DNA from: Thelonectria olida
Taxonomy: Eukaryota; Ascomycota; Sordariomycetes; Hypocreales; Nectriaceae
Assembly: GCA_020736575.1 (NCBI GenBank)
Contig: JAGPYM010000002.1
Span: forward strand, 744,001 to 808,000
DNA: 64,000 nt
Direction of reading: 5' to 3'
Positions 34,521 to 46,138 of this stretch are shown one piece after another (the first letter of the stretch is position 1; every line of letters begins with the position of its first letter). Below the pieces are notes generated by a model. The model did not search any database. It saw nothing but the letters and a program-made list of their open reading frames with translations, and was not told the DNA's origin. The position numbers were made by a program, and so were the translations under genes.

Positions 34521-34844
34521 TTCTTTTTGATCTCACGGGTCCTTCACGGCCAACCTCATTGTCTTTTTGTCAAATTGATTAGAGAGGAATGGCTGTTGGT
34601 TGGTTAGCCATTGAGATGAGGTTCTCGGATCCGAAACTTATCACATTGTGACCCTAGGTGAGAGATCTTACTTCACAGACCAAAAAGATTGAGGCATTGA
34701 AGTCAATACGTAAACCGGTCGGAATAAGATGTTGTTGATAGGAGGGTGTTGTATTTATTACATATAGTTCTAAACTCTATCCTGCCAAGAGGCTTCAAAG
34801 TCATTCTCTCATTACTTATCCACCCTCTGTTTCCGTTCTTCGTC
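34521..34844. other. Intergenic interval
   Basis: 324 bases between tRNA-Gly and the stop of the FIT-family gene. Apart from the Pol III terminator nothing is recognised; the right side is presumably the 3' untranslated region of the FIT gene. Confidence 0.5.
34524..34528 (+). terminator. RNA polymerase III terminator of tRNA-Gly
   Basis: Five T residues three bases beyond the 3' end of the tRNA gene. Confidence 0.8.
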
Positions 34845-35893
34845 TTAAATTCCCGGGAGACCGATAACCTGTCTAACCGCTGGCACGAACCGTGGTACCA
34901 CATACACAACAGAATACGCTGTCGCAGCAGTCAGGAGCCCCGTAAGCTATGCCTTGTCAGTATTGTCCATTGAAAACGGTACAGACGAAAGCTTACCTTC
35001 TCGAACCACGTATGGAAGTATATCGCCGTCATCAACAACATCCAAACACTCAGGCCCATGACACCAACGGCAAATTTCGTACCGAGCCCGAGAGCAGACT
35101 GACCTGCACCTTCGCCAGTTGGCCCCTCAGCCTCGACATTGGCGCTCTTGAGAGCTCCATCAACCATGTAGACACACCTCTCCTCGGCTGCTCGACCAGA
35201 CCATCGCGCAACCGCCCATCCGACTTCTTGCATGAGAAACGCTGTGCCGAGCGTCAACAGAAAGACATGGCCTGAGATGTCATGTCCGCCCTTCCATTTA
35301 CCGCCCGCAGCCTTACACGCCACAGCCGTAACCATCTCCCCGACCGAGTTGTCTCCCATGGACACCTCGCGCTGCGCAAGCTCGCATTTCCCACCCGTCC
35401 ATCGGAACCCGCGGTCGATGATTGCAGGCCCAAAGCACCACTGCGTAACAAGGATCCACAACCCCGTGACGGCCGCCCAGCGCAATGCTCCTCGCAGACG
35501 TCTCGATCCGACGGCGGTGCTAGGATGCGTGAAGAGGAACACGGCAAAGGCGCCAGTGAACCACGCCCAACCCTGCTTGACGAAGAAGACGTTGAAGATG
35601 TTTGACTTGCGGGCAAAGTAGCTTGGGGCCATGGCGGGGTCCTGCGAATGCGACTGCAGGACCGGGTCGTAGTGAGCGGCTCGAATCTCCGGCGAGAGAG
35701 TGGAGAAGGCGGTGCCGAAGAGCAGGACAACGGGGAACAGGGCGAGGAAGATTCGCTCAACGGGCGTGGGCAAAAACGGCGACGTGCGCGGTGTCGATGT
35801 TGACGCTCGCGTTGAGGGTCGCGGGGAGGCCATGGTTTCTTCGTCACTGGAGAGAGAGGACGCCAATTTGGCGGCGCGACGGGTGGTTACCAT
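34845..35893 (-). CDS. FIT-family protein (Scs3/FITM2 type), ER lipid-storage factor
   Basis: Two exons, 35893-34997 and 34946-34845, giving 332 residues. FIT proteins are polytopic ER enzymes that act on fatty acyl-CoA and are needed for lipid-droplet budding; yeast Scs3 also affects phospholipid synthesis. About six hydrophobic segments are seen (46-66, 105-122, 137-154, 207-228, 272-292, and one in exon 2). The two invariant family histidines appear as HDISGHVFLL (His209) and YFHTWFEK (His294). The second exon of only 33 codons is joined after FEK by a 50-nt phase-0 intron with acceptor GCATAG, and reads YSVVYVVPRFVPAV ending GLPGI, the conserved FIT C terminus; reading on without splicing loses it. 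The N-terminal 45 residues are Ser/Thr/Arg-rich and probably cytosolic. Confidence 0.9.
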
Positions 35894-36600
35894 TTGGAGC
35901 GGAGGATGCGAAAGAGAGAGAAAAGGAGCGGACGCAAAGCGAAAGTCAGAGTCTCATTGATCAAGATCGTGGAGGAATGGTTTTAAGAGGGCTTGGAGAC
36001 CGAGGGAGGTAGGGTGCTGGCCCTTTTGCCATGGCGAGAGCGGCCACCTATGACGTCTATGTTTGGCGTGGGCGATTTGCCCGGAGCAGGGCCTCGGCTG
36101 CGGTGGAACGAACTTCCGGTGGCCAATACTGACCGTCTGAAGCGGCCAGAAGGGAATGGAATCGCATTGTCAACACGAGAAAAGGCCAAGTATTACGTTG
36201 TATTAGAACGAATCTATCATCATTGCGTTTCGTTGTTCGGGGTCTCGTGTGTTGCACTTTCTCTCTAAGTCGCGGATGCGATGAGAAACGACTCCTTGAG
36301 ACTCGCTCCAACTTCTCGGGTGTTTTCTAGATCTGCAGTAGGGATCCGTGTCCCAATCCCAAAACCACAAAAGATAGGGATGAGATATATTGGCAAGATT
36401 GAGCTAGGTCACAGCACGAGAACTTTCATTATGTTGTAACTTAACGTGTTGAAGCTCTTCCTTTGGTAGAGAATCGTTCCTTCGCCTTCCATTGACCATT
36501 GGCCTACGCCACCATTGCCAGCATTCTCCTTCTCCACGCGACCTCAGCCACACCACTTCGTACCTCAGTACCTGACTCACCCATCATTCCTTGCACCAGG
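35894..36600. other. Promoter side of the FIT gene
   Basis: About 0.7 kb without a supported gene; it must include the promoter of the FIT gene at its left end and runs into the tandem array on the right. Confidence 0.45.
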
Positions 36601-38050
36601 CTACCTTCCCATATAGACCAAATCAAAACCAACGTGCTTTAGCGAAGTAGCTCAAAAAATCATTCTGATCCGGAACGTAATGTTTCTTACAATTGCTTCC
36701 GTCAGGAAGCCTTCGCTTTTTGCAGGTCGTGTGTTCGAAATGATGCTCATCTTAGTGGACAACGGTTTTAGATCGTTCCTTTCTATTTTTTTGGCCTTCG
36801 CCTTTTTTCTTTATCGTATTTCTTCTGAGGTCTTATTAGTTCTCGGGCTGTAGTATCCTTCTCCTCCTGTGACTCTTGCACATTGTCATCGTCTACCTGC
36901 CGCATCAGCCAACCACGCCCAGCGCCCCGTGCCACCCAATCAACACCACAGCCACCAACAGCAACACGCAGTGCGCCTTATACCCTGGCTTAATCGCGTT
37001 GTCTCTCAGTGAAGTAGCTCTACCAAGCTTAGACCTTGTTAACGCAATGGTCAAATAATTCCCAACGGATTCCTCTGTCCCCTTAACGGGGACTAACCCT
37101 CTTCCACCTCGGAAGCCTTCACTTTTTGCTGCTTTGGGTGATGGGGAGACACCTTGCGCTTGGAGTTCGATTCTACACGAGATATGACTACTCTTTTTTT
37201 TTCGTCTTCTGTAATGATAACTACACCCTCGATCTATCTTTTACTGTGGTTGTTCCATTGTCTCTCTCTGGTTCTGATTTATTTATTGCCTTGGTACTTT
37301 TCCCGCGTTTGTCCCTCTGCTCGTCTTCTGCCTCGTCCCCTCTTCACCCACCACGACGACAAATTCAGGCATCCAACTCAATGCACCTGGCACCCATATA
37401 ACCAGACCAAGCCAGCGTGACTTTCAGTGAAGTAGCTGGCTCCTCTGCCGTAGTGGCTATCGAGGGCGCTCTCATCTGAGCATCATTCAAACTCATGGCT
37501 TCACTTTTTGCCATTTCAGGTCACTTACACGACTTTCCACGGTCTGTGTTCGAAGATGACTTTTTGCTATTTTACCTTTCTCTCCTCCATCTCACCACCA
37601 CTCTTTGTCTCCCTTTCCGCTCCATGGCTTTGTCCCACTCTCTTAACATGACTTTTGCTTTCGTGGCCCTCAATTATCGTGTCCTTTGCTTGGAGGGAGG
37701 TTCTCTGTTCGAGATGATCCACTTCGGTATTACTCACACGCCGTCCGTCTCCACCACAACCAACATTCCATCACAGCACATGCCACCTCCAGGCAGCGAA
37801 ACGAGCCACCACCACATGCCCTGATATACCAAGACAAAACAGCACTCTCCCAGCGAAGTAGCTGACACATCACACTACCAAGTCGGTATCATCCAGTCCC
37901 CTTTGGTCAGGTGGTGCAACCTCCGGGTTCGCATCGAATAGACTAGCCCATCCCGCAAGGGGTGGTTCTTCGCTTTTTGGGTGGTGAGAGTGGCCTCGGG
38001 GTTGCTTGTTCGATTTACGGTTTCTCTTCCTTTTTCTTTTTATTCCAGTA
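36601..38050. repeat. Tandem array of four diverged units of about 0.37-0.43 kb
   Basis: Four units share an ordered set of short motifs. GAAGTAGCT (preceded by CAGTG or AGC) is at 36644, 37011, 37429 and 37855. TTC(A/G)CTTTTTG is at 36712, 37118, 37500 and 37969. GTTCGA is at 36733, 37165, 37548 and 38008. Each unit continues into a T-rich stretch and ends in a C/A-rich stretch with CCACCA words and a CCATATA- or GATATACC-like sequence just before the next GAAGTAGCT. Units otherwise differ a lot. No protein frame is conserved across them. Nature unknown; GTTCGA resembles part of a Pol III B box, which is only a hint. Confidence 0.65.
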
Positions 38051-38286
38051 TCTTTTCTCTCTCTGCTTTACTGTTGCAGGGCCTTTGGCTTCTTTGGCCT
38101 TCGATTGCTTATGCCTAGGTACTCGGACGACATGTACTCTAGGTCTTCGTAAGCTCTTATACATGGTCACACAAACTCCGCCAAGTGTTAGTGAACGCAT
38201 CCAGTTTTGTCGCGACACACTTGTACAGCAGACAACGGAATCATAGGTATTCAAAGGCGCAATTTTTCCATTTCCCAACATTCTCC

Positions 38287-38653
38287 TTATTCGTGCAGGG
38301 ATGTGCCTTGTTGCAGGAGATAGCGAACAACTGCCGGCTGCACAGCAAAGGATACAACTTCCATGCCTTACTGACGTGCGGCTTGACTGGGATTGCGGTC
38401 TCTCACGAAAGACTCGACCTGCGGCATCAGCCCCTCGTGGCATGCAGCGTAGAGCTCGACCTCCCCCTCGCCTTTGCCAAGCAAGTCCCCGGTCCTGGCA
38501 TACTCGGACCGTTGCTTGGGAGGCGGAAGGTCCGGTAGTCCTTCGAACATGTTGGGCACTGCGCATTTCAAGTAGTTCTTTAGCTTATTCTGGAGGCACT
38601 CTTCTGTCAAGGCGGTACCGGTCCAAACGGACCTTCTCAACGCGGGCGATGTC
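38287..38653 (-). pseudogene. Ankyrin-repeat protein remnant
   Basis: The minus strand reads in one frame ECLQNKLKNYL, NMFEGLPDLPPPKQ and VELYAACHEGLMPQV, then a TAA stop (38368-38370). It continues in the same frame through SFAVQPAVVRYLLQQGTSLH to a second TAA at 38287-38289. The pieces GEVELYAACHEGL and AVVRYLLQQGTSLH are typical ankyrin-repeat helices. Upstream, the block RVEKVRLDRYRLD lies in another frame, so a frameshift around 38610-38625 is likely. No start codon fits. It is read as a fragment of an inactivated ankyrin gene next to the tandem array; a very short intron (34 nt) could remove the first stop but is below the size range seen here. Confidence 0.55.
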
Positions 38654-39144
38654 GTTGTGAGCAGGGACTCATGACGTGTCGTATGCAGATGAAATAGTAA
38701 CTACGTCGGTAATGGGTAGGTATGTAGTTAATAGATTGTAATTACTAAGATAGAAAACAAGAAAAAGAAAGACGCAGTCGATCTCTCCATCCCATGGCTG
38801 CTGCCTACAACTAGATAAGTTTTCGACGTTGGTTGTATTGAAATGCGGCGCGCACCGACGGCGCAGTGTTCACGCAAGTCACGAAGAGGAACATTGATTC
38901 ATTCATGGGGATCGCTTGTTTCATTGCGACTATCTGCGTCCCTATTCCTTTGGATTCCGACCGTTGCTTAGCATTTCATATCCCAAACTCCACGTCTCAT
39001 TGACCTTTTTGAGACCCAAGAACTAGCCACCGGGGTAAATTCCCTTAAAAGCACAAACAATAACTTAAATGGACAAAGGCAGGAAAGAGATGAGGGTGAA
39101 TACCCATTGACTTCTGCAGTAGTATGTACCGGTCGGCACTATGT
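38654..39144. other. Intergenic interval downstream of the GH55 gene
   Basis: About 0.5 kb between the ankyrin remnant and the stop of the GH55 gene. It presumably contains the GH55 3' untranslated region; nothing else is seen. Confidence 0.5.
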
Positions 39145-41526
39145 TCAGGACGCCGACTTGGCCACTGAGGATGAGGTGAAAAGGGCGATGGAAGCGCAAA
39201 AGTTGTTGCGGTTGTCGGCGTCGAAAGCGGCGGATGCACCATCAACGGTGACCATGTTGACACTGGCCTTGGTGCTGAGACCGTAGAAGTGAACCTCGGA
39301 GCTCTCGAGGCTGACCATGTTTTCCTGGCAGTTGTTGTTACCGACACAGGTCTGGCCGTAGTTGTTGAAAAAACTGTATAGACCAGCGCCGTAGATGAAG
39401 ATGTCGGAAGAGTTGACAGCGCGGACACCCCAGGTACGGCGGCACGTGTCGGAACCGTCCTTGCAGGACGACTCGAAGTCGGGGTCGCTGTAGTCAGCGT
39501 TGGCAGCGAAGGGATGCGTGGAGTCGGGATTTCCCTGGAAATAGGCCGTCTCGGTCTGGATGAAGCCCATGAAGACGTTGGAAGCCTTGACCAGCTGGTA
39601 ATTGTAGAGGGTGTGATGCTCAGAGGCAGTTCCCCAGAGCCAGCAACCGACGGTGCTCTCAATCAGAATACCACGGCCGTTGTAAATGTTGATCTGGGAA
39701 TGGTCGCTAAGATCAAGCTCGTGATCAGCAACCCAGAGCCAAACGTTCTCAAGGTAAACGCTAGCCTTGGCCGTGACGTGCATGAGCATGAAAGCACCGA
39801 AGCATTCCTCTTTGGCTTCAGTTTCGACAGCGGGGGTCTTTTTACACTTGTCAGACTGAAGATCGGTGCCTGCAGAGCCGCCAATGCGGAAGTGAACATC
39901 GAAGAGACCAGCAGAGCCAGGAGTCTCACCAGCAACGTTGAACTCCATGAGGATAGCGCCAGGTTGAGGGCCAAGGGTCTCAAACATGAGGTCCTGGATC
40001 TCGACGTTGCCGACATCGCCCTTCTCACCGACCTGCCAGACAGGCTTGGGGTTGTCCGTGTTGTTGAAGTTCTTGCTGCCCCCAGCCATGATGAGGGGCC
40101 AGATCTCGCCAACAATCTTGATGTTCTTGGGGACCTTGACGGTATCGGTAATGACGTAGGCGCCGTGGTCGAAGTAAACAATCTCGTCCGTGCCAATGCT
40201 GTCAAAGACGGCCTGAATGGCAGCAGTGTCATCGGTAACACCATCACCCTTGGCTCCCTTGTCCTTGACGGAGACAAACTTGGAGGCAGCAACGCCAGCA
40301 TACTGAGGCTTGCTCTTGGTGACAAAGTTGCCGTTGCTGTCGAGGAGAACCTTGGGGCGAGGGATAGCAGTCTGGGTGTCCTGAACGGCCTGGCCGGTCT
40401 TGCCGCTATAGGTGCGACCCTGAATCCACGACTCAATCTTGGTGTTGCCAGCGAGAACGGTAGCAGAAGTGCCGCTGTTCTTGACGGCAACGGGGACGTT
40501 GGAGGACATGTCGACGTTGTCGAGAATGAGAGTTCCGTTGGTGCCAGATTGGCCAGTTGTGTAAACAGTGTTGATGCCGACTGGCGTGTTGGAGATGGTG
40601 CTGTCAAGGAGAATGACAGAGCCGACGTTCTGGACAGTTTCGCCGGCGCTGATATCAAGACCGACGCCGCAGTTCTCGATGGTCATGCCAGAGAAGGTCC
40701 AAGCCCAGTTCCAGTTCATGTAGATAGCAGTGTTGCAGTTGCGAAAGGTCATGTTGCGGCTGGTAAACTGCTGGCTACCCATGAAGACACCATACTTGCC
40801 ACCAGTGAAGGTAAGGTCAGTCATAAACCCACCAGAGCCGTTATCAATAAAGATACCCTGCTGAGCATTCTCCTCGCTCGAATCCTCCACCATGACAAAC
40901 TCGATGTTCTGAAGAGAGGTAGCCTGAGCGACCTGCCAGTGGATACCGGTACCAGTGGTCTTGGGGACGCCAGTGAGATCGATCTTGAAGTTGCGAATCT
41001 GGCGGAAGAAGTTGTTCTGGTTCGTGAACCAGTTGTTTCCAGTGTCGTCGTAGGGATCAGCGTCAATGACGGCCATACCAGCAAAGCTAGCGGAAGCCTT
41101 CAGGACAGGAGGGTTGAGAAGGTCGCCGACCATGTGAGTGTAATAGTAGGGAATGAGAGGCTTGGAGACGAGGTAGGTACCAGGGGGGAAGTAGACCAGA
41201 GCAGGCTTGACGGTGGAGGAGTCGCAGCCCTTACCACAGCGGCTTCCATCCGACATGGCGGTATTGATAGCGTCAGTGTCGTCAGTGGTACCGTCACCAG
41301 TAGCACCATAGTCCTTGACGTTGCGGAAGACCTTGTAATCAGTAGCATCAGCAGCAGTACCGAAGACGACGGAACCCTGGCGTTTGATATCGGCCAACCA
41401 CCAGGAAGAAGCGGCAGCTTCGTAGGTGACTGCATCGCTAGGCTGGGGCGAAGGAGCAGCATCGGCCGAGAGGGAGAAGAGACGCAAGGCTAAGAAGCCT
41501 GCGGTGAGGATGGTCGAAAGACCCAT
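39145..41526 (-). CDS. Secreted exo-beta-1,3-glucanase, glycoside hydrolase family 55
   Basis: A single exon of 793 residues, the usual length for fungal GH55. A signal peptide (about 1-23, ending SADAAP) marks secretion. GH55 enzymes are two right-handed parallel beta-helix domains fused side by side, and both start motifs are visible: RNVKDYGATGDGTTDDTDAI at about 68-87 and VSVKDKGAKGDGVTDDTAAI around 410-430. Between them are many Asn/Gly-rich beta-helix rungs, and the second half has VYLENVWLWVADHELD. The enzyme releases glucose or gentiobiose from laminarin-type beta-1,3-glucan, in cell-wall remodelling, nutrient scavenging or attack on other fungi. Exo rather than endo action is a family-level inference. 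The very G/C-biased third positions leave a 659-codon open frame on the opposite strand, which is a shadow. Confidence 0.93.
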   Translation of the reverse strand: MGLSTILTAGFLALRLFSLSADAAPSPQPSDAVTYEAAASSWWLADIKRQGSVVFGTAADATDYKVFRNVKDYGATGDGTTDDTDAINTAMSDGSRCGKGCDSSTVKPALVYFPPGTYLVSKPLIPYYYTHMVGDLLNPPVLKASASFAGMAVIDADPYDDTGNNWFTNQNNFFRQIRNFKIDLTGVPKTTGTGIHWQVAQATSLQNIEFVMVEDSSEENAQQGIFIDNGSGGFMTDLTFTGGKYGVFMGSQQFTSRNMTFRNCNTAIYMNWNWAWTFSGMTIENCGVGLDISAGETVQNVGSVILLDSTISNTPVGINTVYTTGQSGTNGTLILDNVDMSSNVPVAVKNSGTSATVLAGNTKIESWIQGRTYSGKTGQAVQDTQTAIPRPKVLLDSNGNFVTKSKPQYAGVAASKFVSVKDKGAKGDGVTDDTAAIQAVFDSIGTDEIVYFDHGAYVITDTVKVPKNIKIVGEIWPLIMAGGSKNFNNTDNPKPVWQVGEKGDVGNVEIQDLMFETLGPQPGAILMEFNVAGETPGSAGLFDVHFRIGGSAGTDLQSDKCKKTPAVETEAKEECFGAFMLMHVTAKASVYLENVWLWVADHELDLSDHSQINIYNGRGILIESTVGCWLWGTASEHHTLYNYQLVKASNVFMGFIQTETAYFQGNPDSTHPFAANADYSDPDFESSCKDGSDTCRRTWGVRAVNSSDIFIYGAGLYSFFNNYGQTCVGNNNCQENMVSLESSEVHFYGLSTKASVNMVTVDGASAAFDADNRNNFCASIALFTSSSVAKSAS

Positions 41527-44500
41527 GATGATCAGACACCGGGTGCTTCGTTGGTGAGGCGGTCGATCAAAGGTCGATGGTGAAGTTGAGATGGCAGAGA
41601 GCTGCGTCGTTGGATAACAGGTTAGCCGGGTTGCCGCGTTGTCGTCTCCAGACTACGGAGGAAAGCAACTTGTTTGTGTGAAAAGCGAACCAGTTTGCAA
41701 GAAGGCAGAAGAAAACCGAAAGGAAGAAGGAAAAGAAAGAAAGTGAGTTGAGAATCTGGGCGGTATTTATGTTGCGAGCAGCTTCGTGAGTGAAGCTTGT
41801 TCTTAACAAGGTGCTGGGGAACAGATGCAAATGAATGAATGGGTGAGTGAACAACAATAGAGCGAATGACGGGGATGAAAGTCCAATGAGAACAAAGAAC
41901 GGGATAATGGAATAGTGAAGTTGGTTCCGACTCTGAACCACAGAATAAATGAATGAATGACGAGGGACGAAAAACAATAACAATTGAGAAGGCAGGTTGG
42001 GAAGCGCGAGGCAGCTGGCAAGCGAGATGTGAATGGTGGAAGGGCATGAATGCCTTTTTGGCACAAGACTATTTGCTTCTTTTTGCCGAGGGACCAATAG
42101 AAGCGAGCTTTCAGGAACCAACTATACGTCACAGCCAAGGGCCAAGGCAAGCCATGCGAAGCATCTCGAGCCGTCAATAAAAGGCAATGGGGCGAGGGAC
42201 TGGGGTTAGACGGCAGCAGCAGGGATCCAGTGCGTGTACCAAGGAGCTTTCGTAGGTATGGCCGAACAAGGCGAATACAAGGTGCACTCTTCACTTCACT
42301 TGCTTGACTTACCAGAAAAGTGTAAGTTTGTGCTTGATGGCGCGCGCCGAGACCAGTCAGGCGAAAAGAGTGGACGAAATCGCAGTAGATAAATGCGAGA
42401 GGGAAGGTGAAGAATAGAAAAGTAAAACCACAAAAAGAGAGACACACGCACGCGCGTGTTCACGTAAAGGACAGTGGGTGGTATGAAGGAGGCGAGAAAA
42501 GAACAAATGACGACGGACAAGGAGGCAGGAAGAGAAGAGGAAAGACGAGATGGTGGTGTGTCTGAGAGTTGTCTTATATGGATGTGAGGTTGGCTACATA
42601 TGTGTGGACGACTGGCCAGCACGAGGGAGGCTAAACAGAGAAACTTGGGCCACAAGGTGGACGGAACTGCCCATCCATTGGAACCTACGTTACTGACGGA
42701 CTGACCTGAGCGTGGGTAGCAGTAGCATTGACATGGTCCAGGGCACGGCCGTGAGCATGAGCATGAGCATGAGCAAGGGGCGCGAAGCCTCCGTCGGACG
42801 GCATCCGCGACCGTCTCTTCCAATGTTTCTCGGACGAAGCGCCAGAGATGGCGGCGGCGGATGAGGCCCCGTCCATGATCGACAAAGTCAAGGGTGGTTC
42901 AAAGAGAAGAACAAGGGGTCGAAGGTTTGGACGGCAACCAGGGGTATCCGGGGGATTCCACAGTCACCATTGGCTGGAGTGCACGACGGCGTTTCAACTG
43001 GGGTTGGTGTTGAGCATCGGATGGATTTGGGGGATGCGCGCTGTCGGTGAGTGGAGCGGGTTTGGTGTTTGAGCTTTGAAAGTGTGCGAGGTTGATGGTG
43101 GAGGAGGAGGAGTCAGGACCAGATGACAAGCGATGATGATGATGATGCCGCGTGAATCAAGTGAGACAAAGCACACACAGACAAAGACGGAGAGAAACAA
43201 AATGAAATAAAATAAAATAAAGAACGTGGAAATGGAAATGGACGTGACAAGACGCAGAGCCAAGAGCACCTGCCCTGGATTGGGAACCTTAAAGGTCCAT
43301 CCCCAATAGGCCTAGCGCCGGTTTCAGTGGCGCTCCCAGAATGGCAATGCGGGTGGTTCACAGGTGCCTGGCGCTCAGACGGAAGTCGGTGCCAGCCAGA
43401 TTCTGGCGATGCGAAGCTTGGAGCCAGGTCCCTTAATTAGATTCCGGTGGATCAAGATCAGGTGCAGGTGGCCATTGAGTGTTTCGTGCCTCGTGGAATT
43501 ATAGGCCTGGAAAACATTCCATGCCACCTATGCTTTGGGCATGGTCGGTTTGGCGAGGAATTCCAACCTTGGGTTCTCAGTCAGACGGGTGCCTTGCAGA
43601 AGTGCGTCGCATCTCCAACCATTTTACAAGAATAAGTTCGAGTTAACTTTAGTGTGAAAGTGGCGTCTGTCATTTCCGTTTTCGATTGAGTCTTGGCGAT
43701 GGCGGTTGCAGCAAGTGCAATGTCCATCGCAATATCCCCCAGCGATCTAATTAATCAACCATCGAATCTCGTTTATTAATCATGTATTAAACCTCAACTC
43801 GACGCACGACACGATGCAGATGCGAGTAAAAAGCAGAAACTGCACACCCGCGTTCCTTTTATTCCTTTCTGCCGTACATGGCGTCTCATGTCTCCGTCCT
43901 CTAAACAACTGTACTATGTACTCGCGCATTCCATTGACACCGCTCCCTTAATTACACAACACCAGCATCCATCTTCCCACACTGACCTGACATGTCAACT
44001 CTTCGTCTATAGGTACCAGCACATCTACCCCTACAAAGCCCTTACCCTTGCCGTGAATGCCTGTACGGAGCAGTTAAGCTGCTCATCCTCCTCGTCTGCA
44101 ATCTATCTCCGTCAGTGGCCCCAAACACGCGCGCGACGATGGTAAAGCGGTGGAGTCTCTTTTTCGCCGAGGATACCTCGTTCATGCGGCGCTTCGGGGG
44201 ATCGTCCTCTCTCCTTGTCTTGTGTCCTATTAAATGCTCCGATCAGAGCGACACGGAATGGCATGAATCTCCTGTGCCACCAATGCACGCAATATCGTGA
44301 GATCCAAGAATCCTTGTCCGAGTGCCACCCCAAGCCACTCGCTGCCATTCAAGCTTCCCGTCCCGCGTCCCGTTTTTGTTTCCCGACTATCGATTCCAAA
44401 CATGTCTCTTTTTTTTTTTTTAGCTTCTGTTTCCTTGTTTTATTTTCCATTGTCTCAGCTGGCTTCGTCCGCGGCTAGCATTGAAATGAAACAATAACCC

Positions 44501-46138
44501 CCCCGTTGCTGAGCTAGCCGCCCAGGTTTCAACCCTCGTGAGCCATTCATTGTCATCCACCCACTTGTCTAGCATGACACAACTCCAAACCGCAATCCAG
44601 GCTCCGGAGGCAAATCACAAGCGAGCACGCTGTCGCTTGTGTGAAAACGTGAAAAACTGTCTTGAATCGCCCAACTGTGTCCACGTTTTGCCCAACTCAG
44701 CATCTATCCCAGCCCTGTTTCGAAACATGACCCGCCGTCGCATCGCCGCCTCTCCCAGAGCCCAGAGCCTATCGACTCGCTGCCGTTGTCTCTTCCGACC
44801 AGCGAAGACGTGGCGCTAATCTTTCAGAGATTTCTAAATCGTGGCTATGGGCGAGCCCTCGTCCATATTGTCGTCATTGTTTTCGCTTCGTCTTGTCAAC
44901 GACCGTGTAGTTCATCCGCCATGTGGCGCGTGGTCGCACAGCAGCAGCCACGAGTTGAACAGGATGACGATCGGGTACCGCAACGTAACTCTCTTTTCTC
45001 TAGCAATGTCCCTTGTTCAGTCATCAAATCATATTTATCCGGCCCTGATGTTACACTGCGTCTAGCATTCGTACATGCTATGAGTCTCGGGGACATCGTC
45101 ATGTGCTAACCTATAGCAACCTCCTTCACTGAACTGGAACCTGTGTCCCTCATGACACTCCCAGCGCCAACTATACAATATTACATCCCATGCTCACGTA
45201 TGGCTCTTCTGAGCAAGGCAGGTCGTATTCGAAGCCAGTCAGTCAATCACCAGAAGAATCGAGCAGGGGCCAGCGCCGTAATATCTCATCCCATCTCTCG
45301 GCCAAATCCTGCAACACCACATCACCCTCAACCCTAAACACAACCGGGAACATGTGACAACTACAACTTCATCCCATCTCTTCGACCCCAGACCTTCCAC
45401 GTATAGGCAACCCTCCATGCACAATAGCTGTAGGTAGCCATCCCTCAATCTCGGGCCCAGCTCGGCCCTATGCATCCTCTCCCCACATCCTTCTTTTCAT
45501 CCGTGATCCCCCCTCAAACCCGGTCATCTCCCCGCCGTTACATCGTCCCAGCATTAGGAATACGTCTCCCCAAGACGAACTTCAGTGATAGATGTTGGCA
45601 TCACGAGCTAAACTTTCTTTCAGCTTCCCTTCTCTCCTGTCTCGCCGAATACTATTCAGCATGTAACGTATCATTCCAGGATGAACACAACTTCCTACCA
45701 GCCGAGTCACTGGGCGCCATCACAACAGGAAAGAGAAAGCAAAAGCTCTTGAATATGTCATGTGAAACAAAATAGTCCGTCTTTATATCTGCTTCTCCGA
45801 CATTGTGCAGTCATGCTAATGCTAAAAAGCTTTCCTCTCAACAAAATTCGCCAACTCGCTCGAGCAAATACTATCCAGTGCTGTTCGAGGGCACACTTTC
45901 CAAATGCATAGTAGCTGTTTCCATGCGAGAGCCTTTTGTGTGTTGCTCTCTGCGGTCTTCTACCCAAACCTCCCAAAGTCGTGACAAGAAAATTCGTTAC
46001 AGCCAGGCGTCCTCGACCCTGCGAGTTCTCACCCGACCTGATTATGTGCAGTAGTATATATCCCGAGATTATCGTTCCCTGTGGCCTCCGTAATGTCCAT
46101 TATTACCCAAGCATCGCATTCATTGCTGAGAACATAGA
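41527..46138. other. Long interval upstream of the GH55 gene
   Basis: About 4.6 kb between the GH55 start and the F-box/WD40 stop, both minus-strand genes. The part next to GH55 (41530-42450) is purine-rich on the plus strand, i.e. C/T-rich in the GH55 sense, as expected for a promoter and leader. A (GAGCAT)-type repeat lies at 42752-42775 and short AATAAA-type A/T runs at 43200-43220. Many short frames are present on both strands but none is supported; no RNA gene was recognised. Confidence 0.45.

Noticed and set aside
39514..41493. 659-codon open frame on the plus strand opposite the GH55 gene
   Set aside because: It is the exact antisense of a well-supported GH55 gene whose strong C/G third-position bias removes stops from the complementary frame. 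No motif or signal peptide is present and composition is typical of a shadow frame.
41567..43361. Several minus-strand frames of 76-214 codons upstream of the GH55 gene
   Set aside because: Rich in Ser, Pro, Leu and Phe from pyrimidine-rich leader DNA, mutually overlapping, without domains; treated as promoter and leader sequence.
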